Shown here: piece after piece, positions 28,443 through 36,127 of the stretch
How the letters are laid out: each line of letters begins with the position of its first letter
Position numbering within the stretch: position 1 is the stretch's first letter
Source of the DNA: a virus
Direction: 5' to 3' (one strand)
IMG/VR virus record: IMGVR_UViG_3300025117_000056
Span: 20,983-84,982 of that record
DNA length: 64,000 nucleotides
Translations under genes and position numbers: made by a program
Notes under the pieces: model-generated
What the model was told of the DNA's origin: nothing
What the model saw: the letters and a program-made list of their open reading frames with translations, nothing else
The model's database searches: none

Positions 28443-28841
28443 CTAGCTCCAACTAGATAATTCTATAGTATCATTTGCCTTGTTAGATCTAAAGTATACA
28501 ACTATCGGAACAACTAATTTTAAATTATCTTCAGTCTTTAAATTTCCAGGACTTAATGTTGAAAATGTTGTTCCACTTTCACCAATCTGAAAAGACCATT
28601 GTATCTCTCCAAATTTCCTTGATTTCCATTCAAATCTTTTAGTACCCAAAGGTATTGTAAAACTATATTCTGTATTAGCTAGAGGTGCCGCTATATTTTG
28701 AGTTAAACCAGAATCAACTTCAATAGCTAAACTTATTTCACCTTGAATACGTACAGCAGTATTACCATCACCATCGGTGGTAAACTTTTCAGACTCCTTT
28801 CTGTGAAGCCAGTTATTTAAATGATTGAAAACTCCCTTCAC
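28443..28841 (-). CDS. Small structural protein with a GTG start
   Basis: 132 residues starting at GTG (28841) with AAGGATTTGTT upstream; no nearby ATG fits. N-terminal residues 1-30 are basic and helical (VFNHLNNWLHRKESEKF), followed by a beta-rich domain (EYSFTIPLGTKRFEWKSRKFG). It may be a small head or tail component; family unknown. Confidence 0.65.
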   Translation of the reverse strand: MKGVFNHLNNWLHRKESEKFTTDGDGNTAVRIQGEISLAIEVDSGLTQNIAAPLANTEYSFTIPLGTKRFEWKSRKFGEIQWSFQIGESGTTFSTLSPGNLKTEDNLKLVVPIVVYFRSNKANDTIELSSWS

Positions 28842-28853
28842 AACAAATCCTTC

Positions 28854-29852
28854 CTAGATTATTTTTTCAATAGAAGATATTAATTTAGTAACTACATCAT
28901 AATGTATTCTAACTTTCGCTACTAACCCTCCGATTTCTCCTATTTGTACAGATTTAATCATTCCATGTTCAGTATTAACATCTGTAGTTATTGTTGCTAC
29001 ACCATATGTATTATTCTTTATTGTTACTTCATTCGTTCTATATGTAGCAATAAAATAATCTAATATATCTATAGCATTATTTGTTTTTTCAGCAATAGTG
29101 TTCTCATTATCACTTGATAAAATATTAACAATAATTGGTATACTACCTAGAGGTGATGGATCAACACCTAATCCATCTAAATTATACCAAACGTGAAATT
29201 TAAACTCATCATTTGTTGTATATAAAAAAAAGTATTTATTATTAAGAGTGTTTAAACCTTTTTGTGATGATATACCTAAACCACTTGTACCATTTGTTGC
29301 ATCTGGTTTATCACCAACACTATTACTAGCTATAGTTGTCATACACCCAATATTAAGTGATGTAAATTCACTATCTAAATTCATAACTTCTTTTAATCTA
29401 GAAGCTAATAAATTAGAATTATCTGATGAATATATAACAACTTCTAAATCTCTTAAAGCTCCAGTAACTGGATGTATTGATGTACCATTAAGATTAAACC
29501 ATACACCAACAGATCCAACATCATCATATATTATGAAATATTTACCATCTAAATTTATACCAGTTTTACCATTAAAAGTAACTGTAGTAATTTCGCTTCT
29601 ACCATCTGGTGTTCCTCTACATGAAATTAAAGTTTCATGAGCAATACCTTCACCATAAAAATTAATATATTCAACTTCAAACGTTCCATCACTCATATCT
29701 TTATATTCATAACTAACTTTAACGTAACGTTTAGGAACAAAGTCATTGGCTAATATAACATCAAACGCTCTTTGTGTGTCGTTAAATGCAGTTTGAAGTG
29801 TTTGTCCTGGATCTAATACTGACAAACTATTTGGACTATTTTTAGAAAACAT
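28854..29852 (-). CDS. Structural protein with a duplicated domain
   Basis: 332 residues with two related units: GKYFIIYDDVGSVGVWFNLNG followed by GALRDLEVVIYSSDN at about residues 100-150, and NKYFFLYTTNDEFKFHVWYNLDG followed by SPLGSIPIIVNILSSDN at about 205-260. Both have a KYF-x-x-Y...VWYNLDG...SSDN skeleton also found in other environmental phage structural proteins. It lies directly downstream of the proposed promoter at 29891 and the terminase gene. Confidence 0.7.
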   Translation of the reverse strand: MFSKNSPNSLSVLDPGQTLQTAFNDTQRAFDVILANDFVPKRYVKVSYEYKDMSDGTFEVEYINFYGEGIAHETLISCRGTPDGRSEITTVTFNGKTGINLDGKYFIIYDDVGSVGVWFNLNGTSIHPVTGALRDLEVVIYSSDNSNLLASRLKEVMNLDSEFTSLNIGCMTTIASNSVGDKPDATNGTSGLGISSQKGLNTLNNKYFFLYTTNDEFKFHVWYNLDGLGVDPSPLGSIPIIVNILSSDNENTIAEKTNNAIDILDYFIATYRTNEVTIKNNTYGVATITTDVNTEHGMIKSVQIGEIGGLVAKVRIHYDVVTKLISSIEKII

Positions 29853-29890
29853 ATATTATATTCCAATAACATTAGTTGTTTAATTTAAAC

Positions 29891-29908
29891 TACATTAATA
29901 CTTGATAA
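29891..29908 (-). promoter_or_regulatory. Proposed late promoter, copy 5
   Basis: Minus-strand TTATCAAGTATTAATGTA, a perfect copy of the motif, 38 bases before the ATG at 29852 and beginning at the end of the terminase coding region. Confidence 0.6.
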
Positions 29909-31885
29909 TCATCTACGACGCTTAACTGTGAAAATGTCACGAATACTCTGTTGAACGTCCGTAAGTTGTTGTTTTTGTTTAGGAGAGTAGAATCCACCTT
30001 TAGGTAAATCGTAATCTTTAGGGTATGGATTTTTATGATAGTTGATGTTACGTATCAAATAAATCAATGCATCTAAACAGTCAAAATGTGAACCATCAGC
30101 AGCTTTCTCATATTTAGTTCTTGCTTTATTCCAAGTAGCATTCATTAAATGAAATATTAGGTTTATACATCTAGGATTTATCTTTAGTTTTTTACCAGAA
30201 ACTTTCATACGTAAAGCGTTTATTTGTGCGTTTTTATCATCTTTTCTAGTTGGTATAAACGATAAGTTGTGTAAGTTATTAAAGTCTACGATAATTTGCC
30301 AACTAGTATCACATATCCTTGACTCTGGTAATTTGTCACCCCAAAGCATCTTTTCCTTTAATTTAATAGCATCAGCCATATCAATAGTTGTATATTCTTT
30401 ACCATTGAATACTAATTCATCTTCAACAACAATTTCATCATTTCTAAAATCATAATACGCAAACAAAAAAGCTGTCCAATCTAGTATACCAAAGTCACCA
30501 GAAGTATAACATGTATAGTGTGCTGGTCGTTTCCATGTTTGTATTATGTCTTTCATTTTTTCATCAGTAGCTTCTGGTATAACTAATGAATTTGTGTCAG
30601 CTAATAATTTACATAAGTATTCTCTTTTAAAATCTATAGAATCTTTACCACCAACAGCATTAGCCATTTCTTCTATTTCATATCCTTTAAATCTAGGACA
30701 ATCATATATAGTTCTTCTGGTATATGCTTTTTTATAGTCAGCTTCTTTAATATATTTATTAAATGTATGTGCTGCTGAAGATGGTGGAGTTGAAATCATG
30801 ATTGTTAATCTACGCTTAGACGTATTCATAGTTGGAAATAATACAGATTTATAATAGTAGTCAAATTCAGATGAATCCATAAATCCACACTCATCCATGA
30901 ATACCCTATCAAATCTTTGACCTCTAGCATTTTCAATATTACCAGAGTCTGTACCAATACAATGAATTTCAGAACCATTATCAAATACGAATACGTTTTC
31001 TTGAGTATTAAATTTAGGTCTTAATTCTTTAGGACAATCTATACATATTTCATTGAAACGAGATTTAATTAATTTTCTAGCTTGATTCTGTCTAGGTAAA
31101 ACGTAAGCTATTTTAAAGTTGGGATTACGAATACATTCTTCGATTGCTAATAAAGAAATTAGGAAAGAGTTATGAGTTACCAATCCATCACCAGTAAGAT
31201 ATAAATGTGTATCATTATCAACAGTAATATCCCAACATTGTTCCATTCTTCTATTTTCTTTTCTAACACTAACAGAATCTGTCACACCATTTACAACAGT
31301 TACTATTTTATCATACTCATTAAAATCTTTTAGTGGTTTCTCCAAAAGATTACCTTCACCATTTTTAACTAACCAGTAATGTTCATCAGTACAACCAGCT
31401 AAAACTTTACCATTACCAACTAAATCAAATACTTCTTCAACACCACAATCTATTTTATCAACAACTTTAGTTGGACTTACACTACCGTCTTTATTATATC
31501 CATAAATAATATCACCAATATTAATATCTTTGATTAACTTTGGTCCAGTTTCTGTGATGACGTAAGTACTTGAATTTATTGACTTTCCAGTTTGTCTTGA
31601 GAGGCACCATACTAACAAATTATTCTTAGTAGTATGGTAATTTTCATATAAACTTTTCTGATTACTATCCAACTTCCAATGAAGTACTCCTCTTTTCCAC
31701 AATTTAACAGCAGCTTCTCTTTGTAATCTCTGTTTTTTAGCATCAGGTTTAGTTGTACCTTTAGGTCTACCTCTAGGTACAATCTTGACTAAATCTTCTT
31801 CAGTATTTATTATTTTACTATCAACAACAGGTTCTTTATCCTCAACAACTTCTTCTATGATAGTTTTATCTCCACTATTCATCAT
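29909..31885 (-). CDS. terL: Terminase large subunit containing an intein
   Basis: The 658-residue precursor holds a 138-residue intein at about residues 102-239, so the mature protein is about 520 residues. The Walker A motif reads CLSRQTGK|SFLISLL across the intein. Walker B is FDRVFMDECGFMD. The C-terminal nuclease domain has SGDFGILDWTA and SHFDCLDALIYLIR. This enzyme pumps DNA into the prohead and cuts concatemers. The chosen start at 31885 overlaps the end of the small-subunit gene and has AGGTG upstream; a GTG two codons earlier is the other option. Confidence 0.92.
   Translation of the reverse strand: MMNSGDKTIIEEVVEDKEPVVDSKIINTEEDLVKIVPRGRPKGTTKPDAKKQRLQREAAVKLWKRGVLHWKLDSNQKSLYENYHTTKNNLLVWCLSRQTGKSINSSTYVITETGPKLIKDINIGDIIYGYNKDGSVSPTKVVDKIDCGVEEVFDLVGNGKVLAGCTDEHYWLVKNGEGNLLEKPLKDFNEYDKIVTVVNGVTDSVSVRKENRRMEQCWDITVDNDTHLYLTGDGLVTHNSFLISLLAIEECIRNPNFKIAYVLPRQNQARKLIKSRFNEICIDCPKELRPKFNTQENVFVFDNGSEIHCIGTDSGNIENARGQRFDRVFMDECGFMDSSEFDYYYKSVLFPTMNTSKRRLTIMISTPPSSAAHTFNKYIKEADYKKAYTRRTIYDCPRFKGYEIEEMANAVGGKDSIDFKREYLCKLLADTNSLVIPEATDEKMKDIIQTWKRPAHYTCYTSGDFGILDWTAFLFAYYDFRNDEIVVEDELVFNGKEYTTIDMADAIKLKEKMLWGDKLPESRICDTSWQIIVDFNNLHNLSFIPTRKDDKNAQINALRMKVSGKKLKINPRCINLIFHLMNATWNKARTKYEKAADGSHFDCLDALIYLIRNINYHKNPYPKDYDLPKGGFYSPKQKQQLTDVQQSIRDIFTVKRRR
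31169..31582 (-). mobile_element. Mini-intein in the terminase Walker A motif
   Basis: The segment begins with Ser (SINSSTYVITETGPKLIKDI, block A), contains CTDEHYWLV (block B with the conserved T-x-x-H), and ends in the block F/G pattern DNDTHLYLTGDG followed by VTHN, with Ser as the next extein residue. About 138 residues is mini-intein size; no endonuclease domain is present. Removal joins TGK to SFL and regenerates the P-loop. The first residue is Ser rather than the more common Cys. Confidence 0.9.
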
Positions 31886-32309
31886 CTTCACCTGAAACTA
31901 TGCGCAATAAATCAGCAGTAGCTTCTTGTTTATCTTCCTTGGATAGTTTAGGAAGCTTATCACCATTCTTTAAAGCTACATATGCTTTTATAAGTACGTC
32001 AAATTTACGCAAATCAGCCCCTTCTAAGCGTTCTCCTTGCATGACTATACCATCATGCATCCTTTTGAATTCAACCTCAATAATCTCCATTTGGTGGCTT
32101 CTACGAGCCAGTATACCTTCTTCCTGCTTTGGTTGAATTGATGGAACACTACTATTTTTTAGTAACTCTTCTAAATGTTTGACTTTCTCTTCTAAGTCAT
32201 CAATATAATTCTTTGCTTCAAAAAGCATATTACATGCTTTCTCAGCAAATTCCTTAGAATTCATTTCATTTTTCAATTGCTCTAGATTTAGTATATTTAA
32301 TGTATCCAT
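31875..32309 (-). CDS. Terminase small subunit candidate
   Basis: 144 residues, almost entirely helical and charged, with a coiled-coil segment (YIDDLEEKVKHLEELLK, about residues 32-50) and a Lys/Asp-rich C-terminal part. It overlaps the start of the large-subunit gene, the usual coupling of small and large terminase subunits, and lies in the expected position. No helix-turn-helix can be assigned by eye, so the call relies on context. Confidence 0.6.
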   Translation of the reverse strand: MDTLNILNLEQLKNEMNSKEFAEKACNMLFEAKNYIDDLEEKVKHLEELLKNSSVPSIQPKQEEGILARRSHQMEIIEVEFKRMHDGIVMQGERLEGADLRKFDVLIKAYVALKNGDKLPKLSKEDKQEATADLLRIVSGEDDE

Positions 32310-32311
32310 AT

Positions 32312-32599
32312 CTATTTTCTCTTCGATTGTTGAAACTCTAGATTAACTCTAGCTAGTTTACTTTTAATATCGTTTATCTCTTCTCTAGTACTTTCTTTAA
32401 AGTCTTCTTCAGTTTCTATCTTACGTTTATTATCCATCCAATAAATAAAACAATAAACACCACCTAACACTAAAAGATTAGCTGCTGTTTGTAATGTTGG
32501 TTGAATCAATAGTAATTTAATAACAAAGAGTACATAGACACTTAAAAGATAGTGTTTGAAACTAGATAAAAATAACCATATCCGTTTTAAATAATTCAT
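32312..32599 (-). CDS. Membrane protein with C-terminal coiled coil
   Basis: 95 residues. Two hydrophobic helices (YLLSVYVLFVIKLLLI and AANLLVLGGVYCFIYWM) are followed by a charged helix (about residues 60-95). First gene of the leftward late transcript, with a strong ribosome site (AAAAAAGGAG). A holin or spanin-like role is possible, but the family is not recognised. Confidence 0.65.
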   Translation of the reverse strand: MNYLKRIWLFLSSFKHYLLSVYVLFVIKLLLIQPTLQTAANLLVLGGVYCFIYWMDNKRKIETEEDFKESTREEINDIKSKLARVNLEFQQSKRK

Positions 32600-32706
32600 A
32601 AAACTCCTTTTTTATGATATAATAGGGTATCGGTAGTTTCGTTAACGGCTTGTATGTGTTAAACACTATGTCAATATAGACCTTCCGACTTGACACTACG
32701 TAACCC

Positions 32707-32724
32707 TACAATAACACTTGATAA
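32707..32724 (-). promoter_or_regulatory. Proposed late promoter, copy 6, leading the virion module
   Basis: Minus-strand TTATCAAGTGTTATTGTA, with three differences from consensus. It lies at the head of the leftward operon, about 108 bases before the first ATG at 32599. Confidence 0.55.
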
Positions 32725-32759
32725 TCAAATAATAGTTTAAAAAATAGTTGTTAGTACTC

Positions 32760-32788
32760 TTTACAAACCAAGAAAAATATGATACAAT
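32760..32788 (+). promoter_or_regulatory. Sigma-70-type early promoter 1
   Basis: TTTACA at 32760-32765, a 17-base spacer, TACAAT at 32783-32788. It would drive the rightward early genes, reading through the hairpin at 32838. Confidence 0.7.
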
Positions 32789-32837
32789 AGGAAACAACAG
32801 TAGGACGTTAGGTAGTGTTACATCAGTCTTTTCTTGC

Positions 32838-32891
32838 GTTTAACTATGTATAACCTTTCGTAGCAAAAAGCGGAGAAAGGTTGTGTTAAAC
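32838..32891 (+). ncRNA. Structured leader hairpin of the early transcript
   Basis: Two stacked stems: GTTTAAC (32838-32844) with GTTAAAC (32885-32891) outside, and AACCTTTC (32852-32859) with GAAAGGTT (32875-32882) inside, around an A-rich loop GCAAAAAGC. No U-run follows. It could be an mRNA leader element or a small RNA; function unknown. Confidence 0.45.
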
Positions 32892-32953
32892 AATGTAATA
32901 AACCTTAGACAAATGGCACGGATAAGTTTAATTAAAATAATTTATTATTTCTC

Positions 32954-32982
32954 TTGATTTCTAATTATAGATATGGTATAAT
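32954..32982 (+). promoter_or_regulatory. Sigma-70-type early promoter 2
   Basis: TTGATT at 32954-32959, a 17-base spacer and a perfect TATAAT at 32977-32982. It is 31 bases before the first early start codon at 33013 and is the strongest candidate for host RNA polymerase recognition. Confidence 0.85.
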
Positions 32983-33012
32983 ATAGGTATTAACAATAAT
33001 AAAGGAGTAACT

Positions 33013-33381
33013 ATGAAGTTAGAGTTTACTATAGATGAGAAGCAATATCTTAACATGGTAATAAAAGATGCAATACAAGGAGCTAAGAATAACAAAGCAA
33101 GGAATACTGTTAGATATGGTAACAAAGTATTAGCTAAGTTTGACCATAATAATGTCTATAGTGAGTTAAAGTTAAAGGAATTAGATATACTAGCTAAATT
33201 GGTAACTAGTTCTGTTGAAACTCTAGATAAACTATCTCAAGATGACAAACTAAAGGATAAGTTAGATATTATAAGTACTAACTTAAAGTTTGCAAAGCAA
33301 TTCTCTATTAAACTTAACCAACTATATGTTGAACATGCTAATAGATGTTATTTACTTGATAATACTGAGAAACGTAGCTAG
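33013..33381 (+). CDS. Small hypothetical early protein
   Basis: 122 residues, charged, mostly helical, with AAAGGAGTAACT upstream. It is the first gene of the early arm behind the promoter at 32954. Early proteins at this position are often host-takeover factors, but nothing in the sequence identifies this one. Confidence 0.7.
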   Translation: MKLEFTIDEKQYLNMVIKDAIQGAKNNKARNTVRYGNKVLAKFDHNNVYSELKLKELDILAKLVTSSVETLDKLSQDDKLKDKLDIISTNLKFAKQFSIKLNQLYVEHANRCYLLDNTEKRS

Positions 33382-33389
33382 GATTATAT

Positions 33390-34055
33390 ATGTCATATTT
33401 TGATTCAAATGGATTGCTTAACAGTATAGATAACGAAGATGGTGGAGAAAATAGTATGTTATACACATTTGAGTATATACTACTATTTAAGTTATGTTAT
33501 GGATTTAATTGTCATGAATACTTAACATTTACTGAAGCTATGGATAAATGTGAACTAAGTAAAGGTGTGTTTAAACAACATCCAACAAATATAGATTCAA
33601 TGAGTCATGATAACTTAACATCTATGGTATGTTATTCTAAATTATTTAATAAGAAATACCATAAAGATATTTGGGATGAAATAAAGAGACAAGGATACTT
33701 TAAATATGATAACCAGACACCAGATAAACCGACTAAATGGTTACACCCTAGAGATACAATATACTATGGTATACTAAACAATAATGTTATATGTTATATG
33801 TTTATACCAATACTATTTATTATGATGTTAGTTAGTATGTTTGAAGAAAAAGAATCTACTTGTGGTAAGATACTATGGTTTATTAGAATATATAGTTCAA
33901 ACAATTTATTTTTTAAATTGTTTTTTAAACCAATATATGATATAATACTAAGAGTACAGTATGGAAAGAATCCATTACAACAATTATTTAGTATTTACTT
34001 TAAGGAAGTTAATCATCCAATACACTATTTAACAAGGGTTTATTATGAACGATGA
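33390..34055 (+). CDS. Hypothetical protein with a membrane segment
   Basis: 221 residues. A hydrophobic stretch (VICYMFIPILFIMMLVSMF, about residues 131-150) could be a membrane helix, and the N-terminus contains FEYILLFKLCYGF. The pattern TWLHPRD is near residue 118. It overlaps the next gene by 11 bases. No family is recognised. Confidence 0.7.
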   Translation: MSYFDSNGLLNSIDNEDGGENSMLYTFEYILLFKLCYGFNCHEYLTFTEAMDKCELSKGVFKQHPTNIDSMSHDNLTSMVCYSKLFNKKYHKDIWDEIKRQGYFKYDNQTPDKPTKWLHPRDTIYYGILNNNVICYMFIPILFIMMLVSMFEEKESTCGKILWFIRIYSSNNLFFKLFFKPIYDIILRVQYGKNPLQQLFSIYFKEVNHPIHYLTRVYYER

Positions 34056-34407
34056 TAAAGATTTTATACTAGAATTAGAGAAGAAACTAAAAGAAGCTCA
34101 GAAAGAAAATGGTATATATTCATCTTTTGATGAGTGGTATGAAGTAAATAAAGCTAGAGTGAACTGTATTGAAGCTTATGTTAACAATGAAGATTTAGTA
34201 CGTATAGGTTGGGAAGCTAGAACTGAGGAAGTACATTCACTTAAAATGAAATATAATCAATTACTAAATCATGTTGGTGGTAAGGAGATAATTGAAGGTA
34301 TTGTTAGTCTTCCTATTCCAGTAAAGGAAATAGATGTTGTAATATCAACATTGTTTAAAGTTGTTGGAGCATTAATTGTTGTTTTTGGGATATATTACTT
34401 CATATGA
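34045..34407 (+). CDS. Hypothetical protein with a C-terminal membrane helix
   Basis: 120 residues: a charged helical body and a hydrophobic C-terminus (VVISTLFKVVGALIVVFGIYYFI), consistent with a tail-anchored protein. Ends with an ATGA overlap onto the next start. Function unknown. Confidence 0.7.
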   Translation: MNDDKDFILELEKKLKEAQKENGIYSSFDEWYEVNKARVNCIEAYVNNEDLVRIGWEARTEEVHSLKMKYNQLLNHVGGKEIIEGIVSLPIPVKEIDVVISTLFKVVGALIVVFGIYYFI

Positions 34408-34619
34408 GAGTATTACTAGGAACAACAATAACTAATTACTTCTTTAAAAAATCAGATATGAAAGAAAATATGAATCATATCTTTTATTGTGATTTTGAAA
34501 GCATTGAAGAAGTTGAAAATTTTATACATAATTCATATAATAATAGATTATTAATATTACTAAATCCAAATGGAGAACAAGATGACGAAAGAAGCGAAAG
34601 GGAATCTGATTTGTGTTAA
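34404..34619 (+). CDS. Small hypothetical protein
   Basis: 71 residues, no recognisable motif. Its start overlaps the previous stop (ATGA) and its end overlaps the zinc-ribbon gene, so it is probably expressed by coupling. Family unknown. Confidence 0.6.
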   Translation: MRVLLGTTITNYFFKKSDMKENMNHIFYCDFESIEEVENFIHNSYNNRLLILLNPNGEQDDERSERESDLC

Positions 34620-34902
34620 GTGTGGTAAAAAAACATATAGAAATCATAGAGGTGTTGGTTTGTGTAGAGATTGTCAACCTTACATTAGAGATATGAGAGA
34701 TATGTTTGTTGACGAAGCTCTTACTATTGAAAAAAATGGTGAAAAGGAAAGATTGAATGTGAAAGTAACAGGCACACTCAATACATCATTGATTGTTAAT
34801 TTTCTTATCAGTAATAAAAAACCTGAAGATGAATTTGTTGAGTTTAAAAAGAAAAAAGAAGAAGCAATTTTATTAAGTAAAACTATGGATAAGAAAAAAT
34901 AA
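34582..34902 (+). CDS. Small zinc-ribbon-like protein
   Basis: 106 residues from the ATG at 34582, which has GGAGAACAAG upstream; an in-frame ATG 12 bases earlier is part of this ribosome site. CVKCGK and CRDC (about residues 13-34) make a four-cysteine zinc ribbon. The rest is charged. It may be a nucleic-acid or transcription-binding protein; function inferred only. Confidence 0.65.
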   Translation: MTKEAKGNLICVKCGKKTYRNHRGVGLCRDCQPYIRDMRDMFVDEALTIEKNGEKERLNVKVTGTLNTSLIVNFLISNKKPEDEFVEFKKKKEEAILLSKTMDKKK

Positions 34903-35282
34903 TGAAATTAGCTATATGCGGATCTAGAACTATAACATTAAGTCCAGAAGAATTACATACTTATATTAATAAATTATATTCAGAAAGATTCTTAGATCCA
35001 TATGCTGAAGATTTTATAAAAATAGTAAGTGGTGGAGCTAAGGGTGTAGATTTGTCTGCAAAAATATATAGTGAATTATATAATATTGATTATATTGAAT
35101 ATCTTCCTGATTGGGATAAATTTGGTAAATCTGCTGGATATATTAGAAATAAGGAAATAGCTAAATGTGCAGATAAATTATTATTAATATGGGATGGTAG
35201 GAGTAGAGGTTCGAATATTACAAAAACATTATTTGAAAAATTAAATAAACCTATATATCAAATAGTTTTGGAGAAAGTATGA
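34902..35282 (+). CDS. SLOG-family (DUF2493-like) protein
   Basis: 126 residues with the sequence features of this nucleotide-binding fold: MKLAICGSRTI at the N-terminus, VSGGAKGVDLSAK at about residue 43, and a late segment LLIWDGRSRGS. Such proteins bind nucleotide-derived ligands and are found in phages and in defence contexts; the substrate here is unknown. Its ATG shares a base with the TAA of the gene before it (TAATG), so the two are tightly linked in the early operon. Confidence 0.8.
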   Translation: MKLAICGSRTITLSPEELHTYINKLYSERFLDPYAEDFIKIVSGGAKGVDLSAKIYSELYNIDYIEYLPDWDKFGKSAGYIRNKEIAKCADKLLLIWDGRSRGSNITKTLFEKLNKPIYQIVLEKV

Positions 35283-35719
35283 AATTAGAATTTAAAAAAT
35301 TAAATAGAGATGCTATAATTCCTTCGTATGGTCGTGATGGTGATTCTGGTTTTGATTTTAGTTCTGTTATATCTAGAAGGATAACAATACAACCAGGAGA
35401 GACTATGTTAATTCCAACAGGTTTAAGTGTAAATATACCAGAAAATTATGAGATACAGATTCGACCAAGAAGTGGTCTTACGTTAAACACTAAACTAAGA
35501 ATAGCTAATAGTCCTGGAACAATTGATTCGAACTTTTTGGGTGAAATATGTATTATTGTTGATAACATAAGTCAAACACAAACTGAGTATATAAATTTTG
35601 GGGATAGGATAGCACAAGGGGTCTTATGTAAAGTTACTAAAGCTAACATTGAAGAAGTTGAAATAATAACAAAAGAAACCAATAGAGGTACTAATGGTTT
35701 CGGTAGTAGTGGAGTATAA
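35279..35719 (+). CDS. dut: dUTPase (deoxyuridine 5'-triphosphate nucleotidohydrolase)
   Basis: 146 residues with all five trimeric dUTPase motifs: DSGFDFS (22-28), RPRSGL (62-67), GTIDSNFLGEI (80-90), GDRIAQGVL (108-116) and RGTNGFGSSG (136-145). It hydrolyses dUTP to dUMP and pyrophosphate, keeping uracil out of phage DNA. The Tyr usually found in motif III is Phe (F85) here, and the motif V end is GSSG rather than GSTG. Starts by an ATGA overlap with the SLOG gene. Confidence 0.95.
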   Translation: MKLEFKKLNRDAIIPSYGRDGDSGFDFSSVISRRITIQPGETMLIPTGLSVNIPENYEIQIRPRSGLTLNTKLRIANSPGTIDSNFLGEICIIVDNISQTQTEYINFGDRIAQGVLCKVTKANIEEVEIITKETNRGTNGFGSSGV

Positions 35720-35722
35720 AAA

Positions 35723-35989
35723 ATGTTTGAAAAAATTATTTATTATTATCTAACGTTAGTTGATATACCTAATATATTTAATATTTATAATAAACCTTAC
35801 GTTGAACAGAACGTTAGAACATATACATTTTTCGAACTTACTGATGTAGAAAATTATAGTGATGAGTATTTAAATAAACAGTTATTTTTTCTAGTACACC
35901 TAAATGATCCAGAATTTGTATATAACTATGATGAATATTTGTTAACTATATTAAACGAAATAGAATATAGAAAGATAATTAACTCTTGA
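35723..35989 (+). CDS. Small hypothetical protein
   Basis: 88 residues, rich in Tyr, Asn and acidic residues. No recognised family. It directly precedes the promoter at 35986, which overlaps its stop codon. Confidence 0.6.
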   Translation: MFEKIIYYYLTLVDIPNIFNIYNKPYVEQNVRTYTFFELTDVENYSDEYLNKQLFFLVHLNDPEFVYNYDEYLLTILNEIEYRKIINS

Positions 35990-36014
35990 CTGTTTTTAAA
36001 AGCTATGTTATAAT
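35986..36014 (+). promoter_or_regulatory. Sigma-70-type early promoter 3
   Basis: TTGACT at 35986-35991, a 17-base spacer, TATAAT at 36009-36014. It overlaps the stop of the preceding gene and leads into a structured leader before the nucleotidase gene. Confidence 0.85.
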
Positions 36015-36127
36015 TAGATATTCTCAGAAAAGCCTCCTTCTGAGATAGACAAGGAAGTCGATAGTATCCTCTTATATGGTAGATAAAGAAATGAATTTTT
36101 TATCTATCCTTTTATAAAGAGAATTAT
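36015..36127 (+). promoter_or_regulatory. Structured 5' leader of the nucleotidase gene
   Basis: About 110 bases between promoter and start codon with two hairpins: TCTCAG / CTGAGA (near 36022-36045, loop AAAAGCCTCCTT) and GGTAGATAAA with TTTATCTATCC (near 36079-36111). The first loop contains CCTCC, which can pair with ribosome-binding sequences. A regulatory RNA role is possible but unproven. Confidence 0.4.

Larger units (their letters stand above)
32600..33012. other. Divergent promoter region between the late and early arms
   Basis: About 410 bases without a gene. Towards the left arm it holds a proposed late promoter (32707-32724) and a leader whose outer arms TAGGGT and ACCCTA can pair. 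Towards the right arm it holds two sigma-70-type promoters and a structured leader hairpin. The stretch GTGTTAAACA occurs twice (near 32659 and 32883). No open frame is credible. Confidence 0.7.

Noticed and set aside
33350-33367. Copy of the late motif (ACTTGATAA) in a coding region
   Set aside because: It lies within the gene at 33013 and matches only nine bases, so it is probably chance.
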